64,000 nucleotides of DNA from Siphonodentalium dalli (GCA_032622095.1 CP136067.1:97762707-97826706); one strand, 5' to 3'; positions 1 to 11,654 are shown, counted from the stretch's first letter. The notes: generated by a model not told the origin, from the sequence alone. Translations and numbers: made by a program.

Positions 1-620
1 ATAATGCGTGCAGTTGTAATATAATTTCCAACCCAAATTATGGGAGGGGCGAACCATTTGTTCCACTCATTTGAGCCCCAGTTGGAATTTCCAACCCAAA
101 GGGGGGGGGGGGTACTTAATGTAACTCAAATTTCACCCAAATTGAGAATGGGCCAGTCGAAAAATAATATATTGCATGATGTAATACGTATACGTCATTT
201 AAATCTTGACATTCATATAAGTCATCACATAGAGTTCTGGATAGTGCACGCCGTCGTCCTTTTTACATGGATTTCAATGCTATAATTTCTTGTTATCATG
301 AAACCTAACAATGGTGAACTTAAAAAAATGAGCATGGCGGCCATCTTTGTGACGTCATCAGTCCACCCAGTCGCGACCCCAGGGGGTCTAACAATTTTTT
401 TTCTGAAGTAGAGACCATATACTGGCTCATGAACATGGTCTCTATATTTGTTCATGAATTTCCCACGGGAGCCCAAAATCTGACACAAGCGACTCTACTA
501 TAAATCGCCGAATGGAATATGAAAAGTTACATTCTGCACATTGTTTGTGTGCGGAAATCTTTCACGGCGATGATTCGTCAGACGATACGTCGGCAACCAG
601 GTCTGAGATTATAGTGCCGG
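1..620. other. Unassigned non-coding stretch
   Basis: No gene recognised. It holds a 12-base G run at 101-112 and two copies of the phrase TTTCCAACCCAAA (about 25-37 and 88-100), a small local duplication. Short open frames on both strands lack any family signature. Confidence 0.5.
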
Positions 621-624
621 GTAG

Positions 625-975
625 TTGCAGAATGAGGTCCACATAAGGTGAAATTAGGGACATTATCTCGCACAGCGGGTTAGCATAACTAAATGTATGC
701 ACCTTCTGTGGAACTGATACTGCTTGTGCCTCATCTTTTCATTTATTTTTTTTAGTTTAGTTTCTCTATACATTGTAACCAAAATTTTACAGAAGACATA
801 AAGTATAAAATTAAGCAGGTGCGCAATGGGTGAACATCACCATCTTTACCATTTGTGAAATCAAATCTGTGTATGTAGTTCTCTAATTATATAGCAGATA
901 AACCATGTAGAATGAGGTCCCCAGAGGATGAATTTGGTGATACCAGCCGCTGCAAATGTCCGGCACCAAATTCTA
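625..975 (+). repeat. Two degenerate copies of the AATGAGGTCC repeat
   Basis: The phrase AGAATGAGGTCC followed by a CAGAGGATGAATTTGGTGA-like stretch occurs at about 629 and 908. The same phrase forms both arms of the hairpin at 18896-18992. In the 908 copy, GAATTTGGTG (about 930-939) pairs with CACCAAATTC (about 963-972), a 10-bp perfect stem. This looks like an old dispersed non-autonomous element. Confidence 0.45.
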
Positions 976-1654
976 AGATATACATGTATCAGTAACAAAA
1001 CATGGTTAATAAAATAAACACTCACCTTAAACTGAGGAAATAACTCTCTATATTCCTTTTATAAATAACAAAATCTCAGTCATCGAGCGCATCTAAACTT
1101 ATACATTTCCTATTCAATATTATAACCAAACTGACCTAATGCATGTAACTGGTTCATTGTGAAATTTACCGTATCGTTATTGAAAACGGAATAATATTTT
1201 GTTTGACTGAACTGTGTCTTCTCTTACTTCTAACTTATCTGACACAAACTCAAGATTTCTCTGTCCTCCACGTGTTACTATCACTACTGGGAGGAGGACA
1301 TAATGCTAATGAATCGATATCCTGATGTATACACGCCGCGGGGTTGAGTTGACTTTTTAGAGTTGATAACATTTGACTAGGTCATTGTGGTATAAACGAT
1401 TGGATATTCAAGAAAGCCTGGTTTATTTCCAACACGTGGATATACATATTTTTAGGACAGATAAAAATGTCATATTTCAACTACACCTCATACAGTCTAA
1501 CATCGGCGAATGGTGATCATATACTGATCTCCAAAATACGCATGCGGGGATGTGTATGAAGCTTTAGTATTTACTCACGTGTGTATCCGCGCCATATTCT
1601 CAACCAATGCACACGCGTAGTGTTGCCTGAGTATTGTGCCAGTGCAACATACCC
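976..1654. other. Unassigned AT-rich stretch
   Basis: No open frame of note, no repeat partner in the window and no clear structural signal. Confidence 0.5.
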
Positions 1655-2010
1655 TCGTGGAAATAGGTTCATATAGGACCTGAATAATCACATAGCTTCA
1701 TAAAAATTTGATTCTGAAATAAGCTCATATAGGTCCTATACCTGTTATTGTGTTGAACGGCGCGGGCCGCAATGAAAACACATTATAAAGAGCGTTCAAC
1801 TGGTACGTCGTGTCGATGAAAAAAGTAGATTAAATAGTGCCAATATGAGCTAATTTCGAATTGAAATAAGCTCATATACGACTGTTTTGATCGTATCCCA
1901 TTTAGGTTCATATAAAACTTAAATCAGAATCGATTAATCCCTATATGTCTTATTTCGTGTGTTTTAAATAAGTTATATATGAGCTTATTTACGGGAGAAC
2001 AGGTTGACAA
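1655..2010 (+). repeat. Diverged dispersed repeat with CTCATATA motifs
   Basis: Several direct and inverted copies of a GCTCATATA/TATATGAGC phrase occur here. The block shares an order of landmarks with 44985-45215: GAAAACAC, AAAGAGCGT, a TCGTG phrase, and finally GAGAACAGG. The two are probably old copies of one element. No coding content. Confidence 0.4.
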
Positions 2011-2319
2011 GTGTGCGTGCATCCAACACTTCATAGTGTACGTTATGGCGTGATTGTTTGATATGATCATCATTTTGCTACCTTCGGGAGTTAGATTGCC
2101 ATTGAGGTTAACGGAATGTATTGCCGAGTTGCTGTAGTGTCACTTAACATACTGTTCAGCAGCGACAATAGGCGCTCTTTTCGTTTTGGATTTTGCATTT
2201 TGTTTTTCGCTTCCGGCATTTTGATTTCTGGTATAGTTACATAGACCTCATTTCGGCCAATTTGGCCGGTTACTTCATGTGAGTTTTTCATCTGACGTGT
2301 GTGTCGGAATAATGATATG

Positions 2320-2432
2320 GAGGATTTATGTAAATGTTAGCCCAAACTACATTTCCAAGTAACGATGGTTTTGTTGTTTATTTTGAGGAATAATACCGCG
2401 TCAGATGAATTCAGCCCAAATATGTTAACAGT
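2320..2432 (+). repeat. Dispersed repeat, inverted partner at 39826-39935
   Basis: The reverse complement of this 110-bp stretch matches 39826-39935 along its length. Shared landmarks are GCCCAAAC, CATTTC, GTAACGA, TTGTTGTTTATTT, GAATAATACCGC, GAATTCAGCCCAAATAT. They are copies of one element in opposite orientation, 37 kb apart. Confidence 0.65.
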
Positions 2433-2726
2433 TGTCGTGTAAAACATTCGGCAGTAAGTTAGCGTTATTTAGTATTTGTGGATGTCCTTTAACATGGGGA
2501 AAATAGACTACTGCGCTTGAACGAGCATGTGAGTTGTCGTATTTAATGTATAGCAACTTTATAATCAATAACAGAGGCATTCTCTGTCAAATAAGGTCGC
2601 TCTATTTACGATACCAATTGGGGAACTTTGTGAATTAAATTACGCGTAAACTTAACCTGCTGCAAATAGAAAAGGTGTCGGAATCGGCGTACTCGCCTCA
2701 GGGCTAACTCGCCCCAATCGGCGAGT

Positions 2727-2764
2727 GCCAACTCGGAATAAAAGGCCAACTCGGAATAAAAGAT
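2727..2764 (+). repeat. 18-bp tandem duplication
   Basis: CCAACTCGGAATAAAAG is present twice in a row. It sits in a locally GC-rich block with several CTCGCC and CTCGGA phrases. Confidence 0.6.
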
Positions 2765-2950
2765 GCATACGGGGTGTTATATGGCGTTTGGTCCGTTGTT
2801 TCTCAATGAATATTATTGAAATTTGGTGTATATGTCCGGGCTGGGACATGGAATACAACAACGTTTGAATTGTTTTTAAATTTACAAATTTGTTGATTTT
2901 ATTCATTTTGTTTTCGTTCTGAAACACACTATAAAGTGTATATAATATAA

Positions 2951-3250
2951 TAACGAACACGAGACATACATAATTTATAAACTGTTAACAAAAGATATCA
3001 AATTCAATACATGACAAAGATGACTCAGTGGAGTTTATAAAGTGAACATAAAAACAGTGAGGTAAGAATCTTTTTAAGGAATGCAACTTTATTTAATGAT
3101 AATAAACACATAAATTAAAATAACAAACATGAGACATACATGATTTATAAACTGTTAACAAAAGATATCAAACTCAATACATGACACAGATGACTCAGTG
3201 AAGTTTATAAAGTAAACATAAAAATATTAAGGTAAAAATCTTTTTAAGCA
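2951..3250 (+). repeat. 170-bp tandem duplication
   Basis: Two copies with period exactly 170: 2951-3080 and 3121-3250. Both run from a TAACxAACAxGAGACATACAT start through GACTCAGTG and GTTTATAAAGT to AATCTTTTTAAG. They differ at only a few positions, so the duplication is fairly young. About 40 bp of spacer follows the first copy. Confidence 0.85.
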
Positions 3251-3299
3251 TTACTAAACCGTTTAGCACAGTCCACTTCACTCATCCGATCATCACTAA

Positions 3300-3485
3300 A
3301 CTTCATATTTATCTTGATATTGATCTATCAGATGAGAGCTATCAAATATTTTTTTAATTTTATAGGAAAAAATGGTCGCCAGCGGCCATATTGCATTTAC
3401 GTTATATGTTATCGCGTCATGTCGATATCTAGTATTAGTTAGAAATTTCACCTTTCCAGATTCATAATTGCTCCATTGACTGTAA
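3300..3485 (-). pseudogene. CUB-like exon remnant A
   Basis: Read on the minus strand, this encodes a fragment with the order SGKVKFL, a TRYR motif, IWP, then KIFDSSHLI before a stop. It aligns with the better CUB-like exon at 4382-4623 (CGKLKYL, TDYP, CW, KAFDSSHLV). A possible acceptor (TTACAG) lies just upstream. Tryptophan and FDSS are kept, but the YP motif and cysteines are lost. CUB domains are extracellular beta-sandwich modules of secreted and complement-like proteins. This copy looks dead. Confidence 0.35.
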
Positions 3486-3984
3486 CAGATGGAATTATTC
3501 CCCTCTTCGGATAGAGTGTCACTGAAACTTTATTTTGTCAGACTGTCTGTATAGTCACTGATTATATATGGCAATAATCTGTAATAAGATGTAGCACTAT
3601 TTTATTTTATATTTACATGCAGTGCTGTTTTTATACAACAATTCTAATCCCCCCCTAGATCATCATGTGATCGACCATACATCGCGCGAGGACCTGGTTG
3701 AATTAAGGGGGGTTTTATGGATAACTTCTGTCCTCAAGCTAGATTATACTTATGACATTTAATGGCATGTTTCTAACGTGGAGGGTTAGATATGCTTGAG
3801 ACACCACCACTCTTCAATTCACACCAAGTTATCAGCTGTCATATTCGGATATTAGAACCCATAGCCATGATATATGGTTTATTTTGTGTATACTAGTAAT
3901 ATTGTTATTTTCAGTACCTTTATATACCAGTACTGTGTATAACAATGCATATAAATTAATCCATGTATACATGTATATTGATTC
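3486..3984. other. Unassigned stretch between CUB-like remnants
   Basis: Holds a C7 run near 3650 and no recognisable coding or repeat content. It may be intronic to the CUB-like cluster if that cluster is a gene. Confidence 0.4.
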
Positions 3985-4200
3985 AACGGATTCAGTGGTT
4001 TTGTCCATAAGTCTATCAAATATGCGGGGAAAACATGGCCACAAGCAGTACACCCTGTTAAATTTCGAATTTGAATCAATTGGCGCACCCTGCAGCCAGC
4101 TTTTATTGGAGAACTTTTTCTCACGTGGATAGTTTGGGTCACCGCTAGATGTGAGCCATGTTTTGTTCTCAAGCTGTCCTTGTGAAGACATCACTGCCAG
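3985..4200 (-). pseudogene. CUB-like exon remnant C
   Basis: The minus-strand frame contains, in order, GQLENKTWL, a GDPNYP motif matching the S-x-x-YP turn that opens a CUB domain, a tryptophan, then YCLWPCFPRIFD, which parallels DDCWRQCFPKKFKAFD in exon B. A plausible acceptor (GGCAG) precedes the open stretch. The frame stays open to about 3832, beyond the similarity. It may be a usable exon or a decayed duplicate. Confidence 0.35.
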
Positions 4201-4279
4201 CGGTGATCTGGAATTTTACTATTTTTATGGCTAAATAATTTGGTTGATCCTACAGACGACACCCCTTGTCCGATCGTCA

Positions 4280-4348
4280 CCAGATTCCACAATGATCTTC
4301 TGGATAACCAGGGTGAGAGTAATCTAATTTTCCCGAATTTCGTTAAAA
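4280..4348 (-). pseudogene. CUB-like exon fragment D
   Basis: The minus-strand frame gives SGKLDY, then SHPGYPEDHCGIW, a good match to the opening of a CUB domain (SPxYP, Y, CxW). A stop codon directly follows the tryptophan. Only 33 bp separate it from exon B, too short for an intron, so this is a truncated duplicate rather than the next exon. Confidence 0.4.
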
Positions 4349-4381
4349 AACATTACCACAGGCAGCAATTTGGTATCTTAC

Positions 4382-4623
4382 TGTTTGATCCTCTTTTGCG
4401 TGACTGAATTGTTTAGCAACTGTACAGTCATATCCCTCATCTGATAGTCACCACACTTTATATTGATCTTCGGGCTGACAACTAGATGGGAGCTATCGAA
4501 TGCTTTGAATTTTTTTGGAAAACATTGTCGCCAGCAGTCATCTTCTATTTTGGTTTTGATATACATGTATATCTCTTCATTCGGATAGTCAGTATTACGT
4601 AGGTACTTCAACTTTCCGCATTC
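4382..4623 (-). CDS. CUB-like exon B (partial gene, candidate)
   Basis: A 242-nt minus-strand open segment bounded by an acceptor (GACAG before GAATGC) and a good donor (GTAAGA). Its translation follows CUB order: CGKL at the start, NTDYP around residues 12-16, DDCW around 28-31, FKAFDSS around 36-43, CGDYQMRD around 55-62. These match the CUB cysteine, the YP turn, CxW, FxxFD and the C-DY-RD strand. Neighbouring fragments C, D and A look like duplicates, as in proteins with repeated CUB modules. The parent gene is not identifiable. It could be a live exon or a well-preserved pseudogene exon. The family is inferred from motif order, not a profile search. Confidence 0.4.
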
Positions 4624-4829
4624 CTGTCATCATTTGAAATATAAAAATTTACCTGATACCATGTACCCTTCAAAATTTGTTTCGTCGTATCTATTTTAAT
4701 GACCCGTATGGTAATATTGATACAGATATATTTGTCAAACATTTCTTTGTACAATATACAGGTATTTAGTTTGTAACTAAATCTAGAAATATATAATAGT
4801 AGCTGGTGGACCCTACTTCGTCCGGGATG

Positions 4830-5400
4830 TTCCCCTCTGATTTTCGGAGAATTGCGCGATTTAACCTTGAATTGACCATTTTAAAGGTGAACGTCATGTC
4901 GGGTCACGATTTGACCCGTCCAAAACACTCCCCGGACAAAAGTCACGACAAAAATACCCGTCGAAATCCGCCCGGCTTTACCCGATTTGACCTTGAATTG
5001 ACAATTTTGAATGTCAAGATCAGGTCACGGTCATAATTTGAACCACCCGAAACACTCCTGGGACAAAAGTAACAGTAGGTATTATATTTCGTTGAAATAC
5101 TTCCGTTTTACCAGATTTGACCTTGAATTGATCTTTTTGAATGTCAAAGTCAGGTCGGGATCAAGATTTGACCCGTCCAAATAGTCCAGAAACATGCCTA
5201 CATCAGCACGTTCGAGAACATGGTCCCACGTGAAATTGGACCCGTCAATATTGCTCCCGGGATCGAAGTAGTCCTACACACAATTTTTTAGTCGGATCGG
5301 TCAAGGTCCAGAAACATGCCTATGAGCGAGGTCAAGTTGACACGTTAAATACCAAATCCGAGTCGGATCAGTCGAGCAGTGTTAGAGTCTATAACACATA
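4830..5400 (+). repeat. Diverged ~128-bp tandem repeat
   Basis: Three imperfect copies start near 4855, 4982 and 5112, each opening with GATTTGACCTTGAATTGA and carrying TTGAATGTCAA and CATTTGACCCGTCC-like blocks. A second internal phrase, GTCCAGAAACATGCCTA, appears near 5184 and 5309, so the array continues in altered form. No coding support. Confidence 0.7.
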
Positions 5401-6064
5401 CACACATGCATTCGTGCATACACACATACATACAGACAGGTGTTCCAAAATGTATAATCGATAGCTACAACAATTCTATGGTAGATAGTTCACGGCCGAC
5501 CTGATGCATGCATCTTAGTTTTCTTGTATACTATGATATACAGTCAACGAAATCGCCCCTGTATTAGGAGGACTTAGTCATGGCGTGTATGCCTATAATA
5601 CGATGATTGTTTTATTACGCCCTATATGGATGTGTGTCTACATCTGCGCTGATCTTGCCTTGACAATGGGCCACTCTTGAAGATTTTATGGCCGGAACAC
5701 AATGCAATATAACAACTAAAAACTTGAAGCATGAGAAATGTCTCAGTTGGAATGTAGACTCAATGCATTGCGAAGTATCGGGTGTGTATTTAATCCGTTT
5801 AGTAGATTTTTGGTCCGCATTTAGAGGCTTTCTTGTGTGGTGAATGAGAAACCTGCGGTAATAAGCAGTAGTTTTTGTAATAATTTGAAGGATTAGATGT
5901 TTTAACGGAATTCTGAGGCGGTCATTCATGAAACAAATATATTTTATATTATATTTTATATACATGACTAATATGATCTTGCGGCCATTACCATTTCTGA
6001 CTATGGTTTTCTTGTCAACTGACACGGACGACCGATCACCTGAAAACGCCGGGATACACCGGCA
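5401..6064. other. Unassigned stretch
   Basis: Begins with a short CACACA/CATACA-rich tract (5401-5442). A 136-aa minus-strand open frame (5615-6025) has no family signature and looks like chance. No other signal seen. Confidence 0.45.
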
Positions 6065-6067
6065 ATG

Positions 6068-6104
<37 letters not shown>
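6065..6104 (+). repeat. (TGT)n microsatellite
   Basis: About 13 uninterrupted TGT units. Confidence 0.95.
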
Positions 6105-6910
6105 ACAAAAGAACGAACGATCTTTGAGTGTGTATATCCTCTTGATATGACAGTGGTGTATAATACATGTACATGTCGCAGCTGATGTTTGGTTTAAACA
6201 ATATTTATTTTACCCTCAATAAATATATATAATGATTTTGACAAAAATGTATATAACTGTAATGACATGATTTGTGGATAGATAACAGACTAAGGGTGAA
6301 GAGGATCTAACACAAAGCTACCCATCGCTTATGTTGAGTTATTGCCTCAGCAAATAAAACCGACACTCATGGAAGATCGAATGGCAAGATGCCTAGTTGA
6401 AGAGGACAGGGTATGGAAATAATAATAATGCTGAACTGATGAATCTGCTGAGGTCATAGCAGGCCAGAGGGATAGTGAGAGAGGGGAGAAAGAGAGAAAG
6501 GGAAAGATAAAAGTGTGGGTTACTATTGCAGTTATTATTTTCTCAACTGGTTTTCTTTTCTTTGTGTTCGCTGATGTTTATTAAAAATGGAAATGCACTA
6601 TGGTTGACATTATCTGCATGTGGAATATGCACATCTGAGTGTTGGAAATGGATAAAGCGTTCTTGATTATATAATCCCCAAGCTAATATGGTACCCCCTC
6701 CCCCGCAATCTTGTCTGTTATCTACACGGCCACTTTTGCTTACAAATTGAGGGACGTTAATAAGGAAGAAAAGGAGTGGGTGCAGTTAGAGTTAAGTCAT
6801 GGGGGTGCAGGGATACCTTATCAGCTCCCGGACCAATACGTCAGGTTGATATCGCATGATTCATCAAAATATATATACTAATCATCAATCACCATTTTAA
6901 CGCAGTAGCA
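6105..6910. other. Unassigned stretch
   Basis: AT-rich; contains a short GA-rich tract near 6475-6515. No recognisable gene or repeat partner. Confidence 0.5.
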
Positions 6911-8135
6911 CTCAACACCAAATCACAGATCAGAGCACTCATGTGCATGTGTTAGAATTGATCGTACAGTATGTTTCTTACAAGTATATTTCCTCAGCCC
7001 CAAATCACAGGTCATAGTACTCATGTACATGTATGTTATAATTGATCGTACAGTACGTTTCTTATAATTCCTCAGCCCCAAATCACAGGTCAGAGTACTC
7101 GTGTACATGTATGTTAGAATTGTTCGTACATTACGTTTCTTATATATCCTCACTCCCGAATCACAGGTCAGACTACTCGTGTACATGTAGTTAGAATTGA
7201 TCGTACATTACGTTTCTTATATTTCCTCACTCCCGAATCACAGGTCAGAGTACTCGTGTACATGTAGTTAGAATTGATCGTACAGTACGTTTCCTATGTT
7301 TCCTCATTTCCAAATCACAGGTCGGACTACTCATGTGCATATATGTTAGAATTGATTGTACCTTACGTTTATTACAAGTATATTTTCTCACTCCCAAATC
7401 ACAGGTCATAGTACTCATGTACATGTATGTTAGAATTGATCGTACATTACGTTTCTTATATTCCTCATTTCCAAATCACCGGTCGGACTACTCATGTACA
7501 TGTATGTTAGAATTGATCGTACAGTACATTTCTTATAAGTATATTTCATCAGTCCCAAATCACAGGTCATAGTACTCATGTGCATATATGTTAGAATTTA
7601 GCATACATTACGTTTCTTATGTTTCCTCACTCCCAATTCGCACATCAGAGTATACTCATGTCCATGCATGTTAGAATTTATCATACAATACGTTTCTTAT
7701 GTATTTCCTCCCTCCCAATTTACAGGTCAGAGTACATTACATTTCTTATATATTTCCTGCCTCCCAAATCACAGGTCAGAGTACTCATGTACATCTATGT
7801 TAGAATTGATCGTACATTACGTTTCTTGTATTTTCTCACTCCCAAATCACAGGTCATAGCAATCATGTACATGTAGTTAGAATTGATCGCACAGTACGTT
7901 TCTTATGTAGCCTCACTCCCAGGTCAGAGTATTCATGTACATGTACGTTAGAATTGATCATACATTACGTTTCTTATATTTCCTCACTCCCAAAGCACAG
8001 GTCATAGTACTCATATGCATGTTTGTTAGAATTGATAATACAGTACGTTTCTTATATTTTCTCAGTACCAGATCACAGGTCAGAGAACTCATGTACATGT
8101 GTGTTATAATTCACGATACAGTATTTGTTTTATCC
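6911..8135 (+). repeat. 78-bp minisatellite, about 16 copies
   Basis: A unit of about 78 bp with landmarks CAAATCACAGGTCAGAG, ACTCATGTACATGTA, GTTAGAATTGATCGTACA and GTACGTTTCTTATAT, then a CCTCACTCC spacer. Unit starts fall near 6924, 7006, 7084, 7161, 7240, 7317, 7400, 7478, 7561, 7641, 7722, 7771, 7849, 7919, 7997 and 8075. One unit is shortened to about 50 bp. Open frames in the array on both strands simply follow the period, which is divisible by three. Confidence 0.93.
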
Positions 8136-8259
8136 TTTCTTTACCAGATTGATTCTCCCGTCAGTTGAAAGATGTCCATCTAAGTGTGTTATTGATTTCC
8201 AGGGATGTACATGTAATATCAATAGACGGCAGATAAAAATAGAATGAGTCATATTTATT

Positions 8260-8325
8260 AAGTGAAATGTTTGTTCAGATAATACAGTATCTGTTTGTTC
8301 AGATAACACACTACCTGTAAATATT
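8260..8325 (+). repeat. Short tandem duplication
   Basis: GTTTGTTCAGATAAyAC is present twice, about 26 bp apart, just after the 78-bp array. Confidence 0.6.
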
Positions 8326-9035
8326 TCCTTCGGTCATTTTTGTCCGACATAAGTGGTATAATGTTATCAAGACATGGTTGCTGTGACTGTATTTTGTCAT
8401 ATTTTGTGACACCATGTGTGATGCTTTATATTTTACGAGCGGTCAAACGGTGTTGGGAATTGACACACACGGTAATAGGTATAAAACGTATTATGTGACC
8501 TTCGTGATTTTTTAATATGATCACAACTGGTCCTACTAAAAGCTAACCGTACCGCCATAGGAGTCCGAACGAGATGGTTCATAGACCAAAGTTCCATTCT
8601 CCAAGCTCTCGAGCGGAACGGGCATTGTTTAAGGCACGGATGGCCTTCGTTATAAGTTATAATTTAGCCATGTTACCAAATTATGAAAATTTCCTCAATA
8701 ATATACTATTAAAATAGTATAATGATAGTATGAATACGATATTATCCACAAAACATAAATGAGTCGAGCGTTTGTTTATATACAGCACATACATAGTGTG
8801 CGATAAGCAAAACACTCAACCGTGGTGATTTGTTGGGGAGATTGATTCACGGTGACCCATTCAACACCGAAATATTGAGTGACGAAGATTAGCGAGCGCT
8901 ATATCGGTATGTTGTAAACAACATGGTACAGTTTTAACCAAAGTTCACTTAGTAGAACCCCCCCCCCCCGTGTTGGGTGTTATGCTTATCGCACACGCAT
9001 TACGTACTGTATTCGGTGTACTGTAACATAACATT
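8326..9035. other. Unassigned stretch
   Basis: Contains a C12 run at 8958-8969. A GC-richer block near 8540-8660 has no recognisable tRNA or SINE boxes. Confidence 0.45.
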
Positions 9036-9039
9036 GTGG

Positions 9040-9215
9040 GTTTTTTACTGACCCTGTGTACGATCTTGACACTAACATGCTATTTATGCGATATTTATTG
9101 TTGGTATAAGAACAAAATATGTCTATATTTCAACAGTCTGTCTGGTTATGGTAGTGTTAGCGGTTGTGACTATTTTAACACCAATACTCACCGCGAAGGC
9201 CGTCCGTATGTTTAA
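9040..9215 (+). repeat. Dispersed repeat, partner at 35125-35265
   Basis: Shares an ordered series with 35125-35265: a GATATTT block, AAxATATGTCTATATTT, then CACCxAxG and AAGGCCxTCCGTAxxTTTAA. Both copies are in the same orientation and clearly diverged. Coding capacity is absent. Confidence 0.6.
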
Positions 9216-9309
9216 CCTATAACTTTCCGCGATTCCACCAGGTACATGTACTCAAAAACAAGAAAAGACACGGACCGGGCCTCACCGAGCTGTCTGACCA
9301 CAGAAATTG

Positions 9310-9590
9310 ATAAACTAGCATGCATCGAATATACCTCTGCATCCATGGGCGATCGGGAAAGTCGTTAGCCAAGGCTAAAGTGATTATATTAACCCTTATG
9401 CTACGGTTGAATTCGCTGTGCATTTATACGCAAAATACTCGGACCCCCTAGCCATCCGGTCGAGTTAAATAGTATACTAATCATGTATCGGATACCTATC
9501 TGCATCGAATTAATATGAAACGAGATGCCAGTTGGTGCATAAGTTAGAATATTAACCCTCGAGCTACGACTATAGATGAACGATAATATA
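9310..9590 (+). repeat. Diverged local duplication
   Basis: A stretch from about 9315 to 9405 recurs from about 9480 to 9570. Shared blocks are CATGxATCGxATA, CTGCATC, TTAGxxxATTAACCCT and GAGCTACG-like. Confidence 0.45.
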
Positions 9591-10480
9591 TTTGTCGCGA
9601 TGAATAATTTTGACTATCAACGATGAAAGCGTTTTCATCGACGAAGGCAAAATATTTATCAATGTCGCCACTAGCAACTTCAAGAGCTGTAATTCAATCT
9701 GATATACTTCTGTATGGGTCGCTTCAACCCGCTGATGATTTGAACATTAAAATTTTCGATGTTGTACAGAAGTTCATTATATGTACTGAGCGTTTCTGAC
9801 TAACGGGTAAGATGGTTAAAGCCGAAACACGCGTGTTACTAATAAACTATATGTAAAAGTCTTAAATTATAGTCACTGCGCGTGTTTTAGCCCTACCACC
9901 TCGCCCTCAATAATTGAATAATTAGTTATGGTACATACACACTTCGTCACTTATTAAATACTTATTAAATACATTAACTAAACAGCTCATTAATGGAATG
10001 GAAATAATTCTGATAACCCGCTGTTTTCAAATTCTCTCCAATTGGGTCGTAGCGTGATCAAATTTGTTTTGAATTTAGATTCTTCATTGGCTTGTGACAA
10101 TAAATGGTGATCAATTTAACATGTATGCTAAAATCCTCTCTTATTTCTCCGTGACATATCTTATCCTGATGTTAATGGTAAGTTATCTACCCCCTTTTCA
10201 ACTACTACCTGCACTCCCTTTCCCTTTCTCTTTCCTATCCCTTCATCTAAAAACTTTATTATTCGGACCATACAGAACCAAACCCGTCTGCTATACCCCA
10301 ATGCTATCTATTGGGTTAACATTTATTTACTGAGGATAGGACTTAACAAAAGCCCCCAAGCTTGTTGCCCAATCCTCGTTTGAACACTTTAAGATTATAT
10401 GTTATGTATTTATTGTTTGCAATTATGTTCTGTTTAGTTCAAATGAAATATTGTTTAAACAAAAAAATAATTCAATCTCT
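9591..10480. other. Unassigned stretch
   Basis: AT-rich with no recognised gene. A hydrophobic 79-aa frame at 10094-10333 looks like translated T-rich DNA. Confidence 0.45.
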
Positions 10481-10490
10481 GTAAAACCAC

Positions 10491-10895
10491 TGTCGAACTC
10501 CGCTGCGATCAGACCGGCGCTTGCATTGTGCTGAAAAATCATCGAAGCGCCAAGCTAAACGCATTAAGGTATCCAAAAACCGATTGGCGACGCAGTTGAC
10601 ATTGGTTAGAACGGGAGAGGGTCCCCATGATCGCCACTGAGTGTCAGAGCGCCGCGCTTGTTTTGTGCATGCACAAAATAAGCGCAGAGGTTCGGCGTTC
10701 TGACCAGGGCGCAGTAATGTCGCCGTTGCAGCGAAAAGCCAGCGACGTGAGCGCACCGTTGACGTAGCAAGGATGCATGCAAGCTACTCGTGGTCGCAGT
10801 AAGAAACCAATTTTGTCCACTGCAGTAAGCTTAAAACCCATGTCACACTCCGCTGCGATCAGGCCAGCGCTTGCATTGCGCTGAAAAAGTACCAA
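10491..10895 (+). repeat. GC-rich block with 50-bp direct repeats and a central palindrome
   Basis: A phrase containing ACTCCGCTGCGATCAG, then GCGCTTGCATTG and CTGAAAAA, occurs at about 10497 and again at about 10846 in the same orientation. Between them, 10654-10685 is a 32-bp palindrome with one mismatched pair; its centre is TTTTGTGCATGCACAAAA. The composition is much richer in GC than the surroundings. Two overlapping minus-strand frames here lack family features. It may be a small non-autonomous element or a GC-rich promoter-proximal island. Confidence 0.55.
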
Positions 10896-11127
10896 AATAT
10901 GAGTAACACGCAGGAGGAGCGCGGAACACTATGCCGATTATCACGTTTTGATTGCTCTCTTATTACGACCCATTTCGTTTCTACTTTGTCAAGTCTCACG
11001 CTCTCACGCGCTCCCACTGTGCTTCCTCTAAGCTATAAACGTCCTTAGTGTGTCCAAGTCGCTGTCATTGTGTTGCTAGTACGTTCTCAATAAGTTTGCA
11101 AAACGTTCTCTGCGTGGGCGCGGAGAG

Positions 11128-11170
11128 TATAAATAGCGCCTCCTGCGTGTTCCAGTCATAGTCAGTTTTT
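11128..11170 (+). promoter_or_regulatory. Candidate core promoter (TATA box plus initiator)
   Basis: TATAAATA at 11128-11135 lies in a GC-rich context (GCGCGGAGAG before, GCGCCTCC after). TCCAGTC begins 23 bp and TCAGTTT 34 bp downstream; either fits an initiator. The transcript would run straight into the 57-bp repeat array and a 115-aa open frame starting at 11174. It could also be the promoter of a degraded retroelement. Confidence 0.35.
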
Positions 11171-11194
11171 AGGTTGTGGGAATATACCCAACAA

Positions 11195-11425
11195 TCCACA
11201 ATAACTATCAAAAGACTTAGTCATCCAGGGTTCTTATATAGCCATCATATTCACCAAGCTATCACAAGATGTGGTCAGCCAGGGTTCTGGTATAGCCATC
11301 ATAGTCAGCAAACTATTAAAATACGTAGTCAGTCAGGGTTCTGCCATAGCCATTATAGTCACCAAACTATAACAAGACTTAGTCAGCCAGTGTTCTGCCA
11401 TAACTATCGTAAACACACTATCGAA
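11195..11425 (+). repeat. 57-bp tandem repeat, about four copies
   Basis: Unit landmarks TAGTCAGCCAGGGTTCT, then ATAGCCATCATAGTCA and AACTAT, recur with a 57-bp period (near 11217, 11274, 11331, 11388). Because 57 is 3 x 19, a plus-strand frame reads through as a 19-residue repeat (QPGFxYSHHSHQTI-like). Real coding is doubtful. Confidence 0.85.
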
Positions 11426-11654
11426 TATATAACTTTGTTTCCTCCAATTTCGGAAAGCAGTAATACTATAATTACAGCTTACATGTATATATACATACAT
11501 TGTTTGACAAAAGAGAATTGACATGCGAAGCACACACACTATTATAAAATGGACCCAGCACAAGCAGAACACCTACACAGTATCACAGACTACACGTCCA
11601 CATGCAGTCACAAACAACACGGGTGCACGTACAGGAAGCCCCTACCTTACATAT

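Noticed and set aside
10094-10333. Small membrane protein
   Set aside because: Hydrophobicity reflects T-rich DNA; no signal, domain or splice context.
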